Part shown: positions 8,948 to 16,963 of the stretch, in pieces
Layout: each line of letters begins with the position of its first letter
Numbering within the stretch: the stretch's first letter is position 1
Assembly: GCA_902798105.1 (NCBI GenBank)
Contig: CADBVG010000043.1
Span: 1 to 38,323 of the forward strand
DNA from: an uncultured Eubacteriales bacterium
Lineage (GTDB): Bacteria > Bacillota > Clostridia > Christensenellales > Aristaeellaceae
Reading direction: 5' to 3'
DNA length: 38,323 nucleotides
Made by a program: the position numbers and the translations under genes
The notes under the pieces: model-generated
What the model was told of the DNA's origin: nothing
Database searches by the model: none
The model's input: the letters and a program-made list of their open reading frames with translations, nothing else

Positions 8948-9628
8948 ATGTCAACGAAGCCCTTTTCCATCGCCATAGACGGCCCCGCCGGGGCCGGCAA
9001 ATCCACCGTCGCCAAGGCCGTGGCCGCCGAGCTGGACGCCATGTACCTGGACACCGGCGCCATGTACCGGGCCTTCGGGCTGTACATGCTGCGCAGGGGG
9101 GCCGTCGGCGACAGGCAGGCCGTCATCGACGCCCTGGACGACGTGGACATCGCCGTGGAATTCATCGACGGCGCCCAGCACATCTTCCTCGGGGGCGAGG
9201 ACGTCACCGCCGCCATCCGGGAGCCCGGGGTCTCCATGGCCGCCAGCGATGTCTCCGCCGTGCCGGAGGTGCGCGCGCGCATGGTGGCGCTCCAGCAAAA
9301 GATCGCCGAGGGCCACAGCGTCATCATGGACGGCCGGGACATCGGCACCAAGGTGCTGCCCAACGCCACGCTGAAGATCTACCTGACCGCCTCCGCCGAG
9401 GAGCGGGCCCGGCGGCGCTGCCTGGAGCTGGAGCAGAAGGGCATGCCCGAGCCCTACGAAAAGGTGCTCAGGGAGATGCAGGAGCGGGATTACCAGGACA
9501 CCCACCGCGCCGCTTCCCCCCTGCGCCCCGCCGCCGACGCCGTGACCGTGGACACCACAGGCAAAACCCTCGAGCAAAGCGTAGCCACAATCAAGCGCCT
9601 GGCGCTGGAAGCGATTGGGAAATTCTGA
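8948..9628 (+). CDS. cmk: Cytidylate kinase
   Basis: A 226-residue nucleoside monophosphate kinase that converts CMP and dCMP to diphosphates in the cytoplasm. It has the P-loop GPAGAGKS (residues 12-19), 'YLDTGAMYRA', 'GRDIGTKVLPNATLKIYLTAS', the lid 'ERARRR' and the typical C-terminal 'RDYQDTHRAASPL'. Its length matches the bacterial family. The start ATG follows AAGGAG. The last codons and TGA stop overlap the palindromic element at 9621, so the repeat appears to supply the end of the gene. Confidence 0.96.
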   Translation: MSTKPFSIAIDGPAGAGKSTVAKAVAAELDAMYLDTGAMYRAFGLYMLRRGAVGDRQAVIDALDDVDIAVEFIDGAQHIFLGGEDVTAAIREPGVSMAASDVSAVPEVRARMVALQQKIAEGHSVIMDGRDIGTKVLPNATLKIYLTASAEERARRRCLELEQKGMPEPYEKVLREMQERDYQDTHRAASPLRPAADAVTVDTTGKTLEQSVATIKRLALEAIGKF

Positions 9629-9866
9629 TTTATCGAGCTGTTGCTCGATAAATCAGAATTGAGTGATTAGTGGCTAGTGGCTAGTGACTAGTGGTGGTAC
9701 AAATCCCTACGGGATTTTTGATTCAAGGGAAACGGCAGAAGTTCCAACGCCTCTCAGCCTATTAAATCAAAGAAATCCGCAAGGATTTCATCATTCACTA
9801 GCCACTGATCACTAGCCACTAGCCACTCAAATTCTGATTTGTCGCCTCCGCGACAAATCAGAATTT
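9621..9866. repeat. Composite palindromic element sharing ends with the 6.8 kb element
   Basis: The gap between cmk and plsC is one large foldback. A 17-base perfect hairpin AATTCTGATTTATCGAG (9621-9637) / complement (9644-9660) opens it, and AAATTCTGATTTGTCG (9829-9844) / complement (9851-9866) closes it. Between them lie repeats of GTGGCTAGTG on the left and CACTAGCCAC on the right, which pair with each other. The AAATTCTGATTT box is the same as in the element at 6818-7099, including CGACAAATCAGAATTT at 9851-9866 and 7068-7082. Confidence 0.7.
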
Positions 9867-9886
9867 CCCCCAAAAGGAGAATCTCC

Positions 9887-10477
9887 ATGAACAAGAAATT
9901 CTACAATTTCCTCTGCGGCGTGCTGGGCGCGGTTTACGCCCTGCTGTTTCCGGTGCGGGTGGACGGGCTGGAGAACCTGCCGAAGGAGGGCGCGTACATA
10001 CTGTGCTGCAACCACTGCAGCAACCGCGACCCCTTCTACCTGGCCCTGCGCTGCAAGCCCCGCTACCTGCACTTCATGGCCAAGGTGGAGCTGTTCAAGT
10101 GGAAGCCCCTGGGCCGGTTCTGCACCGCCCTGGGCGGCTTCCCGGTGGACCGGGGCCACAACGACCTGAACGCCGTGCGCACCGCGCTGAACCTGCTGAA
10201 GGAGGGCCATGTGCTGGCGCTGTTCCCCCAGGGCACCCGTAGCAAGGACAACAGCCGCACGCCGATGCTGGCCGGGGTGTCGATGATCGCCCTGCGCTCC
10301 GGCGCGCCGGTGATCCCCGCCTACATCGGCGGGCCCTACCGCCCCTTCCGCAAGACCCAGCTCTCCTTCGGCAGGCCCGTCAGCTTCGAGGGCCTGGGCC
10401 GCCGGGTGGATGCCGATACCCTGAAGGCCGCCACCGAACGCATCGAGGATGCCGTGTGGGGGCTGAAACAGCCGTAA
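9887..10477 (+). CDS. plsC: 1-acyl-sn-glycerol-3-phosphate acyltransferase family protein
   Basis: A 196-residue PlsC-type acyltransferase, membrane associated, that adds the second acyl chain to lysophosphatidic acid in phospholipid synthesis. The catalytic H-x4-D box is 'NHCSNRDPF' (H43, D48). 'GGFPVDRG' and 'FPQGTRS' are the following conserved blocks, and the N-terminus is hydrophobic. The ATG at 9887 follows AAAAGGAG and is the natural start; an earlier in-frame start lies inside the repeat. The gene follows cmk as in many Clostridia and is itself followed by ispH-rpsA. Confidence 0.92.
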   Translation: MNKKFYNFLCGVLGAVYALLFPVRVDGLENLPKEGAYILCCNHCSNRDPFYLALRCKPRYLHFMAKVELFKWKPLGRFCTALGGFPVDRGHNDLNAVRTALNLLKEGHVLALFPQGTRSKDNSRTPMLAGVSMIALRSGAPVIPAYIGGPYRPFRKTQLSFGRPVSFEGLGRRVDADTLKAATERIEDAVWGLKQP

Positions 10478-10481
10478 ATGC

Positions 10482-10524
10482 GAAGGACCGCCTCAAAACG
10501 CGCCTGTTTTGGGGCGGTCCTTCA
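10482..10524 (+). terminator. Hairpin terminator after plsC
   Basis: GAAGGACCGCCTCAAAAC and its near-perfect complement form a stem of about 17 pairs directly after the plsC stop codon. The T tract is weak. Confidence 0.65.
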
Positions 10525-10624
10525 TATCGATTGTAAAAATTGCGTTATTCCATGATAATTTGCAGGAATTACCCATACTGTAAGCGAAACTATACGGATA
10601 GCATAATAGTCGTATTATGCGCGT

Positions 10625-12640
10625 ATGCTTCGACAAAGCATATGGATTTCATCGAATAAAGGGTGGAGGCGGTTTCCCATCGCGCGCGTTGTACTGGCCA
10701 GCCATGCGGGTTTCTGCTTCGGCGTGCGCAGGGCCGTGGAGACCGCCGAGCGGTCCGCCCCGGCCATGACCCTGGGGCCCATCATCCACAACCCGCAGGT
10801 GGTGGCCTCGCTGGCCGGCATCGGCGTCAAAAGCGCCGACAGGCCCGAGGATATCCCCCCCGGTTCGAAGGTGGTCATCCGCTCCCACGGCATCGGCCGC
10901 GAAACCTATCGCGCGCTGGAGGCGCGGGGCTGCGAGATCATCGACGCCACCTGCCCCTTCGTGCAGCGCATTCACGACATGGCGCGGGAGGCCTCCCAGG
11001 CCGGCACGCCGCTGATCGTGATCGGCGAGGGCGACCACCCCGAGGTGCAGGGCATACTGGGCTGGAGCGAGGCGCCCGCCTGGGCCGTGATGACCGAGGA
11101 GGACGTAAAGGCCCTTCCCCCGATGCAAAGCGCCCGGGTCGTGGCCCAGACCACCATGGTGCAGCAGCGCTTTGACGCGCTTTGCGCGCTGCTGGCCCAG
11201 CGCATTGCCCGCCTGGACGTGCGCGCCACCATCTGCACCGCCACCCGCGACCGCCAACAGGAGGTGGTCGAGCTCGCCCGCAGGGCCGACGTGATGGTCA
11301 TCGTCGGCGGCCGGCAGAGCTCAAACAGCCGCAAGCTGTACCGGCTCGCGGCGGACATCTGCCCCAGGACCTGTTTCATAGAGACCGCGGCAGAGCTGGA
11401 CGGCATCCGCATCGGGCCGTTCGATACGGTTGGGATTACAGCCGGTGCATCCACGCCGGATTGTATTATTAAGGAGGTTGTTGCAAGAATGAACGACATC
11501 GAGAAGAAAGTCAATCCCGAAGAGAACCAGGAACTTGAAGTCATGTCAGAAGAGGCCATTGACAAGACCATAGTTCAAATTCGCCCCGGCCAGATCATCA
11601 CTGGCAGGGTCGAAATGATCACCGACGATGAGGTTTGCGTCAACATCGGCTATAAGTCTGACGGTATCGTAAAGAAATCCGAGCTTTCTTCCACCGATGT
11701 CAAGGAAGGCGATGAAATCGAAGTCGAAGTCGTCAAGGTGAACGACGGCGAAGGCAACGTGGTGCTTTCCCAGAAGAACATCATCAACCGCAAGGCGTGG
11801 GAGGACATCTGCGCCAAGGAAGAAGCCGGCGAATTCGTTGAAGGCATCGGCAAGGAAGCCGTCAAGGGCGGCCTGCTGGCCGACGTGTGCGGCATCCGCA
11901 CCTTCATCCCCGCCAGCCAGCTTTCCCTGCGCTATGTCGAGAAGATTGACGAATTCGTAGGCAAGCCCATGACCCTGAAGATCATCGAGATCGACAAGGC
12001 CAAGAAGCGCATCGTCGCCAGCCGCAAGGCCGTGCTGATGGCGGAAGAGGCCGAGAAGAAGAAGAAGATCTGGGAGTCCCTGGAAGTGGGCTCCGTGGTG
12101 AAGGGCACCGTTCGCCGCCTGGCGGACTTCGGCGCCTTCGTGGACATCGGCGGCGTGGACGGCCTCGTGCATGTCACCGACCTGAGCTGGGGCCGCGTCA
12201 AGCACCCCTCCGAGGTCGTTTCCGTTGGCCAGGAAATCGACGTCAAGATCAAGAACATCGACCCCGAGCGCGAGCGCATCTCCCTGTCCTACAAGGAGAC
12301 CCAGCCCCGCCCCTGGACCGTCGCCGGCGAGAAGTATCCCGTGGGCTCCGTGGTTGAGGGCAAGGTCGTTCGCATCGCCAGCTTCGGCGCGTTCGTTGAG
12401 CTGGAGCCCGGCCTGGACGGCCTGGTGCACATCTCCCAGATCGCCCTGACCCGCATCGCGAAGGTCGAGGACGCGGTCAAGGAAGGCGACATCGTGCGCG
12501 TGAAGGTGCTGGACGTCAACACCGAAGCCAAGCGCATCTCCCTGTCCATCCGCGAGGTCCTGGAGGACGAAGCGATGGATTCCGTCAATGACGACGGCGA
12601 TTACGACATCCCCGGCGAGGACGCCCCCATCGAGGGATAA
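10625..12640 (+). CDS. ispH-rpsA: Fused IspH (HMBPP reductase) and ribosomal protein S1
   Basis: A 671-residue bifunctional protein. The N-terminal 290 residues are IspH, the iron-sulfur enzyme that makes IPP and DMAPP in the last step of the MEP isoprenoid pathway. The three cluster cysteines are visible in 'GFCFGVRRAV', 'DATCPFVQ' and 'TICTATRDRQ'. The rest carries four S1 RNA-binding repeats, with 'GRVEMITDDEVCVNIG', 'GTVRRLADFGAFVDIGGVDG' and 'GKVVRIASFGAFVELEPGLDG' starting three of them. This fusion is known from Clostridia. The start is uncertain: the ATG at 10625 has no clear ribosome binding site, while GGTGGAGG at 10662-10669 sits just before the true homology, where only ATC is in frame. 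A strong terminator follows. Confidence 0.93.
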   Translation: MLRQSIWISSNKGWRRFPIARVVLASHAGFCFGVRRAVETAERSAPAMTLGPIIHNPQVVASLAGIGVKSADRPEDIPPGSKVVIRSHGIGRETYRALEARGCEIIDATCPFVQRIHDMAREASQAGTPLIVIGEGDHPEVQGILGWSEAPAWAVMTEEDVKALPPMQSARVVAQTTMVQQRFDALCALLAQRIARLDVRATICTATRDRQQEVVELARRADVMVIVGGRQSSNSRKLYRLAADICPRTCFIETAAELDGIRIGPFDTVGITAGASTPDCIIKEVVARMNDIEKKVNPEENQELEVMSEEAIDKTIVQIRPGQIITGRVEMITDDEVCVNIGYKSDGIVKKSELSSTDVKEGDEIEVEVVKVNDGEGNVVLSQKNIINRKAWEDICAKEEAGEFVEGIGKEAVKGGLLADVCGIRTFIPASQLSLRYVEKIDEFVGKPMTLKIIEIDKAKKRIVASRKAVLMAEEAEKKKKIWESLEVGSVVKGTVRRLADFGAFVDIGGVDGLVHVTDLSWGRVKHPSEVVSVGQEIDVKIKNIDPERERISLSYKETQPRPWTVAGEKYPVGSVVEGKVVRIASFGAFVELEPGLDGLVHISQIALTRIAKVEDAVKEGDIVRVKVLDVNTEAKRISLSIREVLEDEAMDSVNDDGDYDIPGEDAPIEG

Positions 12641-12653
12641 TCGCCCCCCCCGC

Positions 12654-12686
12654 AAAGCGGCACGAACCAATCGTGCCGCTTTTTTG
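12654..12686 (+). terminator. Rho-independent terminator after ispH-rpsA
   Basis: AAGCGGCACGA / TCGTGCCGCTT stem followed by six T, immediately downstream of the TAA stop region. Confidence 0.88.
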
Positions 12687-12711
12687 CATTGAATGACAGG
12701 AGGAAATGCCC

Positions 12712-13635
12712 ATGTCCAGGATCGAAAGCCTCACGATTCCCTCCGAAGCGGACGGGCTGTCGCTGTCCGTCTGCCTGGTGACGCCGGATTCCGGCGAACC
12801 AAAGGCGCTCATCCAGCTGGCCCACGGCATGGCCGAGCACAAGGGGCGCTACCTGCCCTTCATGGAATACCTGGCCGACCACGGCTACGCCGTGTTGATC
12901 AACGACCACCGGGGCCACGGCGGCAGCCTGCGCGATCCCGGCGACCTGGGCTACTTCTATGAAGGCGGCGCGGAAGCCCTGGTGGCGGACCTGCACCAGC
13001 TGACGCTGTGGTTCCGCGCGCGCTTTCCCGGGCGCAGGCTGTTCCTGTTCGGCCACAGCATGGGCTCGCTGGCCGTGCGGGTGTACCGGCAGCGCCACGA
13101 CGGCGACATCGACGGCCTGGTGGTCTGCGGCAGTCCCGGGCGCAACCCCGCCACCGGCGCGGGCCTGGCGCTGAACCGGATCATGACCGCCTTCAAGGGC
13201 GAGCGCTACATCAGCCAGCTGTTCGTGAACATGACCACCGGCAGCTTCAACAAGGGCAACCCGAAGTCCGGCAGCCCCAACGCCTGGCTGAGCACCAACC
13301 AGGACAACGTTCAGAAATACGACGCCGACCCGCTGTGCGGCTTCCCCTTCACCCTGAACGGCTACAGGGCGCTGCTGACGCTGATGCGAGACGCCTACAG
13401 GCCCGTCCCCGCCGGGCACCCCGGCCTGCCCGTCCACTTCCTCTCCGGCGCCCAGGACCCCTGCGCCCCGGACGAAAAGGGCTTCAACGACGCCGTGGAA
13501 TGCCTGCGCCGGGACGGCTACCGCGCCGTCACCGCCCGCATGTACCCCGGTATGCGCCACGAGCTGCTGAACCACGCCAACCGGATGGAGGTCTATGGCG
13601 ATTTGCTGGCCCTCTTCGACGGCTGGACGCGATGA
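12712..13635 (+). CDS. Alpha/beta hydrolase, lysophospholipase / monoacylglycerol lipase type
   Basis: A 307-residue serine hydrolase. The nucleophile elbow is 'FGHSMGS', the oxyanion region 'LAHGMAEHKGRY', the acid 'SGAQDPCAP' and the histidine 'PGMRHELLNH'. The 'HGMAEHKGRY' block is typical of the lysophospholipase/monoglyceride lipase group, which cleaves acyl glycerides or lysolipids. The ATG at 12712 was preferred over the one at 12706 because AGGAGG lies 8 bases upstream of it rather than 2. The gene is flanked by a terminator upstream and a separate promoter downstream, so it appears monocistronic. Confidence 0.9.
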   Translation: MSRIESLTIPSEADGLSLSVCLVTPDSGEPKALIQLAHGMAEHKGRYLPFMEYLADHGYAVLINDHRGHGGSLRDPGDLGYFYEGGAEALVADLHQLTLWFRARFPGRRLFLFGHSMGSLAVRVYRQRHDGDIDGLVVCGSPGRNPATGAGLALNRIMTAFKGERYISQLFVNMTTGSFNKGNPKSGSPNAWLSTNQDNVQKYDADPLCGFPFTLNGYRALLTLMRDAYRPVPAGHPGLPVHFLSGAQDPCAPDEKGFNDAVECLRRDGYRAVTARMYPGMRHELLNHANRMEVYGDLLALFDGWTR

Positions 13636-13675
13636 CGCACATCTTTAACAATACGTAAACTATTGTTTCGGCACC

Positions 13676-13704
13676 TTGACATCTGATTCCGTCCGTGCTA
13701 TTAT
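13676..13704 (+). promoter_or_regulatory. Promoter of the MarR-type regulator gene
   Basis: TTGACA (13676-13681) and TATTAT (13699-13704) with a 17-base spacer, 28 bases upstream of the start codon at 13732. Confidence 0.85.
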
Positions 13705-13731
13705 TTAGGTACCAAATCAAAGAAAGGACGG

Positions 13732-14496
13732 ATGAACATGATGTACAATCCGATGAATGAGATGGACCGGCGGCGTCCCCACGGCCGCCACTCTATGGAA
13801 CCCGGCGACGCGCCCGAATGCATGCCCCGGGGCGGCTTCCGCCACGGCCGGGAGGCATATGACGCCCTGCCCCACGGCGATGACGCCCCCAGCGGGCACG
13901 GCTTCGCCCCCGGCGGACACGGCTTCGCCCCCGGCGGCGGGCACGGCTTCGGCCCCGGCGGGCACGGCTTCGGCCCTGGCGGCGGACACGGTATGCCGCC
14001 CCGCCAACCCGACCCGGACTTCCTGAAGCGCCGCATCGAGGACAGCGACCTGCTGGAGCTGATCGACATGGCCGGGCGCATGGCCCAGCGGCGTCCCCGG
14101 GGCGGTCCGGCGCGGAGCCAGGCGCTGGTGCTGTCCATACTGGCGGGGCGCGAGACGCTGTCCCAGCGGGAGCTCCAGCAGATGCTGGGCATACAGCCCG
14201 GATCGCTGAGCGAGCTGCTCAGCAAGCTGGAGGGCAAGGGTTACCTGGTCCGGGAGAAGGCGGAGGATCGCCGGGGCAACCTGCTACGCATCACCGATGA
14301 AGGGCGCAAGGCCATCCCCACCGCCGACGATCTGCCCGGGGACGACCCCTTCGCCGCGCTGAGCGACGAGCAGCAGGACCAGCTGGCCGCGCTGCTGCGC
14401 ACGCTGCTCAACCACTGGGCGGACGCCATGGAGGCCGCCGGCCCCCGGGAGCGCCGCGGTCCCATCCCCCACCGCGACAGGCCGGTCGAACTCTGA
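13732..14496 (+). CDS. MarR-family regulator with a His/Gly-rich repeat N-terminus
   Basis: A 254-residue protein. Residues about 60-90 are made of four copies of HGF[A/G]PGG plus a degenerate fifth, a low-complexity tract rich in histidine and glycine. From residue about 100 there is a winged helix-turn-helix of the MarR type: 'LVLSILAGRETLSQRELQQM', 'QPGSLSELLSKLEGKGYLVR' and the wing 'EDRRGNLLRITDEGR'. It probably represses its own or nearby genes. The long His-rich tract might bind a metal, but this is a guess. The promoter at 13676 and the ribosome binding site AAAGGA support the start; the stop lies within a terminator hairpin. Confidence 0.88.
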   Translation: MNMMYNPMNEMDRRRPHGRHSMEPGDAPECMPRGGFRHGREAYDALPHGDDAPSGHGFAPGGHGFAPGGGHGFGPGGHGFGPGGGHGMPPRQPDPDFLKRRIEDSDLLELIDMAGRMAQRRPRGGPARSQALVLSILAGRETLSQRELQQMLGIQPGSLSELLSKLEGKGYLVREKAEDRRGNLLRITDEGRKAIPTADDLPGDDPFAALSDEQQDQLAALLRTLLNHWADAMEAAGPRERRGPIPHRDRPVEL

Positions 14497-14506
14497 CCGG
14501 CCTTTT
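14480..14506 (+). terminator. Terminator overlapping the end of the MarR gene
   Basis: GGCCGGTC / GACCGGCC stem with a 7-base loop followed by TTTT; the stem spans the TGA stop. Confidence 0.75.
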
Positions 14507-14551
14507 CCCCAACATCACCCATTCAACAACAAAACTAAACAAAAAAAAGTA

Positions 14552-14579
14552 TTGACAATCCCTCAAAAACGTGTATAAT
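14552..14579 (+). promoter_or_regulatory. Promoter of the tRNA cluster
   Basis: TTGACA (14552-14557) and TATAAT (14574-14579), spacer 16 bases, ahead of three tRNA genes. Confidence 0.85.
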
Positions 14580-14650
14580 ATATATCGTTGCCGACGCAAT
14601 GAGGCACTTGAAGCCGATGCTGAAAGGTGTCGCCGTCAATCGAAGGATCG

Positions 14651-14726
14651 GCTGGCGTAGCTCAATTGGCAGAGCAGCTGATTTGTAATCAGCAGGTTGC
14701 GGGTTCAAGTCCCATCGCCAGCTCCA
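14651..14726 (+). tRNA. tRNA-Thr (anticodon TGT)
   Basis: A 76-base cloverleaf with acceptor GCTGGCG/CGCCAGC, anticodon stem GCTGA/TCAGC, loop TTTGTAA with TGT at 14684-14686, T loop TTCAAGT and encoded CCA. Confidence 0.95.
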
Positions 14727-14755
14727 TCTTTTGAAGCTGGGCAACAGGGAATTGT

Positions 14756-14840
<85 letters not shown>

Positions 14841-14845
14841 TCTAT

Positions 14846-14934
14846 GCGGGAATGGCGGAATTGGCAGACGCGCTAGATTCAGGTTCTAGTGATCATTACG
14901 ATTCGTGCAGGTTCAAGTCCTGTTTCCCGCACCA
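14846..14934 (+). tRNA. tRNA-Leu (anticodon CAG)
   Basis: An 89-base class II tRNA with acceptor GCGGGAA/TTCCCGC, D arm GGCGGAATTGGCAGACGC, anticodon loop TTCAGGT with CAG at 14880-14882, discriminator A and encoded CCA. It is the in-window reference for the leucine-type suppressor tRNA at 23,687. Confidence 0.95.
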
Positions 14935-14935
14935 A

Positions 14936-14964
14936 AATCCGAACGCCTCAGCGTTCGGATTTTT
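14936..14964 (+). terminator. Terminator of the tRNA cluster
   Basis: TCCGAACGC / GCGTTCGGA perfect stem with a 4-base loop followed by five T. The following 220 bases (14,965-15,184) hold only short repeats, including a second GTTCGGATTTTT at 15,016 and a doubled ACTCATGACACGA-like motif, and no gene. Confidence 0.88.
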
Positions 14965-15184
14965 CATATGTTCGGGCTATATACCGAACATTCACGTCCA
15001 ATATACCGGATTAATGTTCGGATTTTTGAACGTTTATCCGGCCCAAAAAACGCACTCATGACACGACTCATGACACGAAATCTGGGACCCGGCGATATTA
15101 TGTTGCCTTTTCTTGGTTTCTCAAAAACTTAACAAAGCGCGTGTTTTACGCCTGTTTGATGCTCTCTATCCCGATATCTTATCC

Positions 15185-15499
15185 TTATGAATTCTCTCCA
15201 AACAGTTCTTCCACAATAGCGATGGCGCGCTCCATATCGTCCCATCGCACATAAAACCGGATGCTCTCCCGTATTGTGCCAGAGTAGACGGCCAGCCCCG
15301 CGCCCAGGCGTCCATCCGAGAGGAAAGGGATATTACTCTGGCGAAGCACATCCGCCAGCATCCCGCTCCATGGCGTGCCTTTTTCGGTCAGAAAGCATGG
15401 GTCCTCCAGCTTGACGGGGCGAACGCGGCTCTTTCGGCAGTTCGGGCAACGTTCGCCCTCAAACAGATGCCTGCACTTTTCGCAATACATGTGCTTCAT
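15185..15499 (-). CDS. Small zinc-ribbon protein with a DUF2007-like C-terminus
   Basis: A 104-residue protein. The N-terminus has two CxxC pairs ('CEKCRHLFEGERCPNC'), a zinc ribbon. The C-terminal half ('ADVLRQSNIPFLSD', 'FYVRWDDMERAIAIVEELFG') resembles the DUF2007 fold, which is usually linked to signal transduction or protein interaction. It is the last of three closely packed leftward genes and begins 4 bases after the nitroreductase stop. No precise function can be given. Confidence 0.75.
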   Translation of the reverse strand: MKHMYCEKCRHLFEGERCPNCRKSRVRPVKLEDPCFLTEKGTPWSGMLADVLRQSNIPFLSDGRLGAGLAVYSGTIRESIRFYVRWDDMERAIAIVEELFGENS

Positions 15500-15502
15500 G
15501 AT

Positions 15503-16318
15503 TCAAACTCCTCTGACGGTCGCAATGTACTCAACGCCGTCCGGGACAGCCAACCCGGGGTCTGAGACGATCACTTCCGCCTTCCTCCCCTGCGCATCCA
15601 GCCCCATCATGAAGTGGCAGAGCGCGATTCCGACATCGATCTTTTGCAGGTCGCCTATCTTTTCGCCGACATAGCCCTTGTCCCGCTTCTCATAGAAGTG
15701 GAAATCGCGACCCGACACGACGACCCGCCAGGGCTGTTTGTTGACGGCGGACGGCGCCCAGCGCACCATTTCGATCAGCTCTGAAAGCGTTTCCTGCTGC
15801 TCGGCGGACAGGCTGACGTCCCATGTGCCGTCGAAGAACAGCTTTTCCGCAGGCAAGCGCGTATCGGCGCCGACGCCCTTGCGCATCAACGTTTCCCTGA
15901 TGGAACGCTTTCGGGCGGGGTATCCAAGCGGACTGACGCAGGGCATCCTCTCGCCCTCCGCAAGCCCTGCAGCGCGCTCAAACGCCTCCCGCTTCATCGT
16001 GCCGCCGATCCACGTGGTCCCGATCCCCAGCGACCAGGCATACAGCACCAGCTTTTCAAAGGAATAGCCGAAGGCCACGTCCGCATACGGGACCCTGTCG
16101 ACGATCCCGGCGACGTACAGCGTCTCGCCCGACAGCACGGGACTGGACAGCCCGTGCTCCTTCGCGTCGAGCCAGACAAACCGGACCGGAATGTCAAAGG
16201 GATTCGCGATCGTCTGAGCGTATTGTTCAAGCTTCTCCCTGTCCCCGGCGCTGACGGGCCTGCCGTCAAAGGTGCGAACGCTCTTCCTGCCCTTGATGAT
16301 CGTCAGCAGATCATTCAT
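15503..16318 (-). CDS. Nitroreductase family protein
   Basis: A 271-residue flavin-dependent oxidoreductase-like protein. The start 'IIKGRKSVRTFDGRPVS' and the later 'MVRWAPSAVNKQPWRV' are both halves of the nitroreductase FMN-binding pattern, and 'GIGTTWIGGT' lies between. Members use NAD(P)H to reduce nitro compounds, quinones or enones. Three ATGs are in tandem (16324, 16321, 16318); the last has the best spacing to GGAGGG. The start overlaps the end of the cysteine hydrolase gene, so the two are translationally coupled. Confidence 0.88.
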   Translation of the reverse strand: MNDLLTIIKGRKSVRTFDGRPVSAGDREKLEQYAQTIANPFDIPVRFVWLDAKEHGLSSPVLSGETLYVAGIVDRVPYADVAFGYSFEKLVLYAWSLGIGTTWIGGTMKREAFERAAGLAEGERMPCVSPLGYPARKRSIRETLMRKGVGADTRLPAEKLFFDGTWDVSLSAEQQETLSELIEMVRWAPSAVNKQPWRVVVSGRDFHFYEKRDKGYVGEKIGDLQKIDVGIALCHFMMGLDAQGRKAEVIVSDPGLAVPDGVEYIATVRGV

Positions 16319-16823
16319 CATCATCCCTCCATGTCACGTCTGCTTTACGCAGCTTCTCATGCGTTTTGGCGACCTTCGTGGCGGGCAGCATGGTCGCGGT
16401 ACCCTTTCTTATGATCTCCGCTTTGAATCCTCTTTTCACCGCGCCCAGCGCCGTGGCGGCGACGCATCCGCATTCGTCCAGGCCGCAGAGATGGACCGTT
16501 TCAACGCCCTGCTCCCGAAGCAGCTTCCCCAGCGCCCGGTTCGTGAACGCGTCTCCGAAGTATTTGTCAAAGCAATAGTCGGATACGATGTCCAGCCCGC
16601 CGTACAGCTCCGCGCCCTCCGTCCCCGCAATCGAATACCCGAACAGCAAGCGGTTCGTCGGAAGGTTCTGTATGATGTGCCGGATATAGATCACGAGCCG
16701 ATACCGATGGACCAGCGCGTTGACGGACGCGGTCAGTCGCGCGGTATCATAGGAAAACAGCTTCTTCCTGTTCTCCCACAGGTAGTCATTCTGCATATCG
16801 ATCACAAGCAGCGCTGTTTTCAT
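16311..16823 (-). CDS. Cysteine hydrolase (isochorismatase-like)
   Basis: A 170-residue protein starting 'KTALLVIDMQNDYL', the first catalytic aspartate motif of the isochorismatase/nicotinamidase family. The catalytic cysteine lies in 'CGLDECGCVAATALGA'. Family members hydrolyse amides or vinyl ethers such as nicotinamide or isochorismate; which one cannot be told. The ATG at 16823 was chosen because AAGGGA precedes it and homology begins there. It is the first gene of a three-gene leftward unit. Confidence 0.85.
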   Translation of the reverse strand: MKTALLVIDMQNDYLWENRKKLFSYDTARLTASVNALVHRYRLVIYIRHIIQNLPTNRLLFGYSIAGTEGAELYGGLDIVSDYCFDKYFGDAFTNRALGKLLREQGVETVHLCGLDECGCVAATALGAVKRGFKAEIIRKGTATMLPATKVAKTHEKLRKADVTWRDDDE

Positions 16824-16899
16824 GATGGATCCCTTCACGTATTTACGACTTTCTCAGATGCATTATAACATATTACCGAGCCCTCGCATAGACCCCAAA

Positions 16900-16933
16900 G
16901 CGCGGCAACGTCTGTACGGTAACGTTGCCGCGC
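16900..16933. terminator. Perfect 11-base hairpin at the chromosome-element junction
   Basis: GCGCGGCAACG (16900-16910) and its exact complement (16923-16933) with a 12-base loop, between the integrase stop and the chromosomal trio. It probably terminates the integrase transcript. The attachment site may lie in this 140-base gap, but no matching copy is visible in the window. Confidence 0.6.
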
Positions 16934-16963
16934 CTATGCTTCGGAGGATAAGGATGCAGCGAT

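Noticed and set aside
13900-14010. Short tandem repeats in the MarR gene as a CRISPR-like array
   Set aside because: The repeats are in coding frame, about 21-24 bases long without unique spacers, and no cas genes are present.
14846-15027. tRNA-Leu 3' end or the repeated GTTCGGATTTTT (14,953 and 15,016) as the element's attachment site
   Set aside because: The integrase lies 2 kb away with three chromosomal-looking genes between, and no matching copy at another boundary is visible. The repeat is part of a terminator stem.
16839-16963. Clear attL core next to the integrase
   Set aside because: Only a perfect hairpin is visible. The other end of the element is outside the window, so no direct repeat can be shown.
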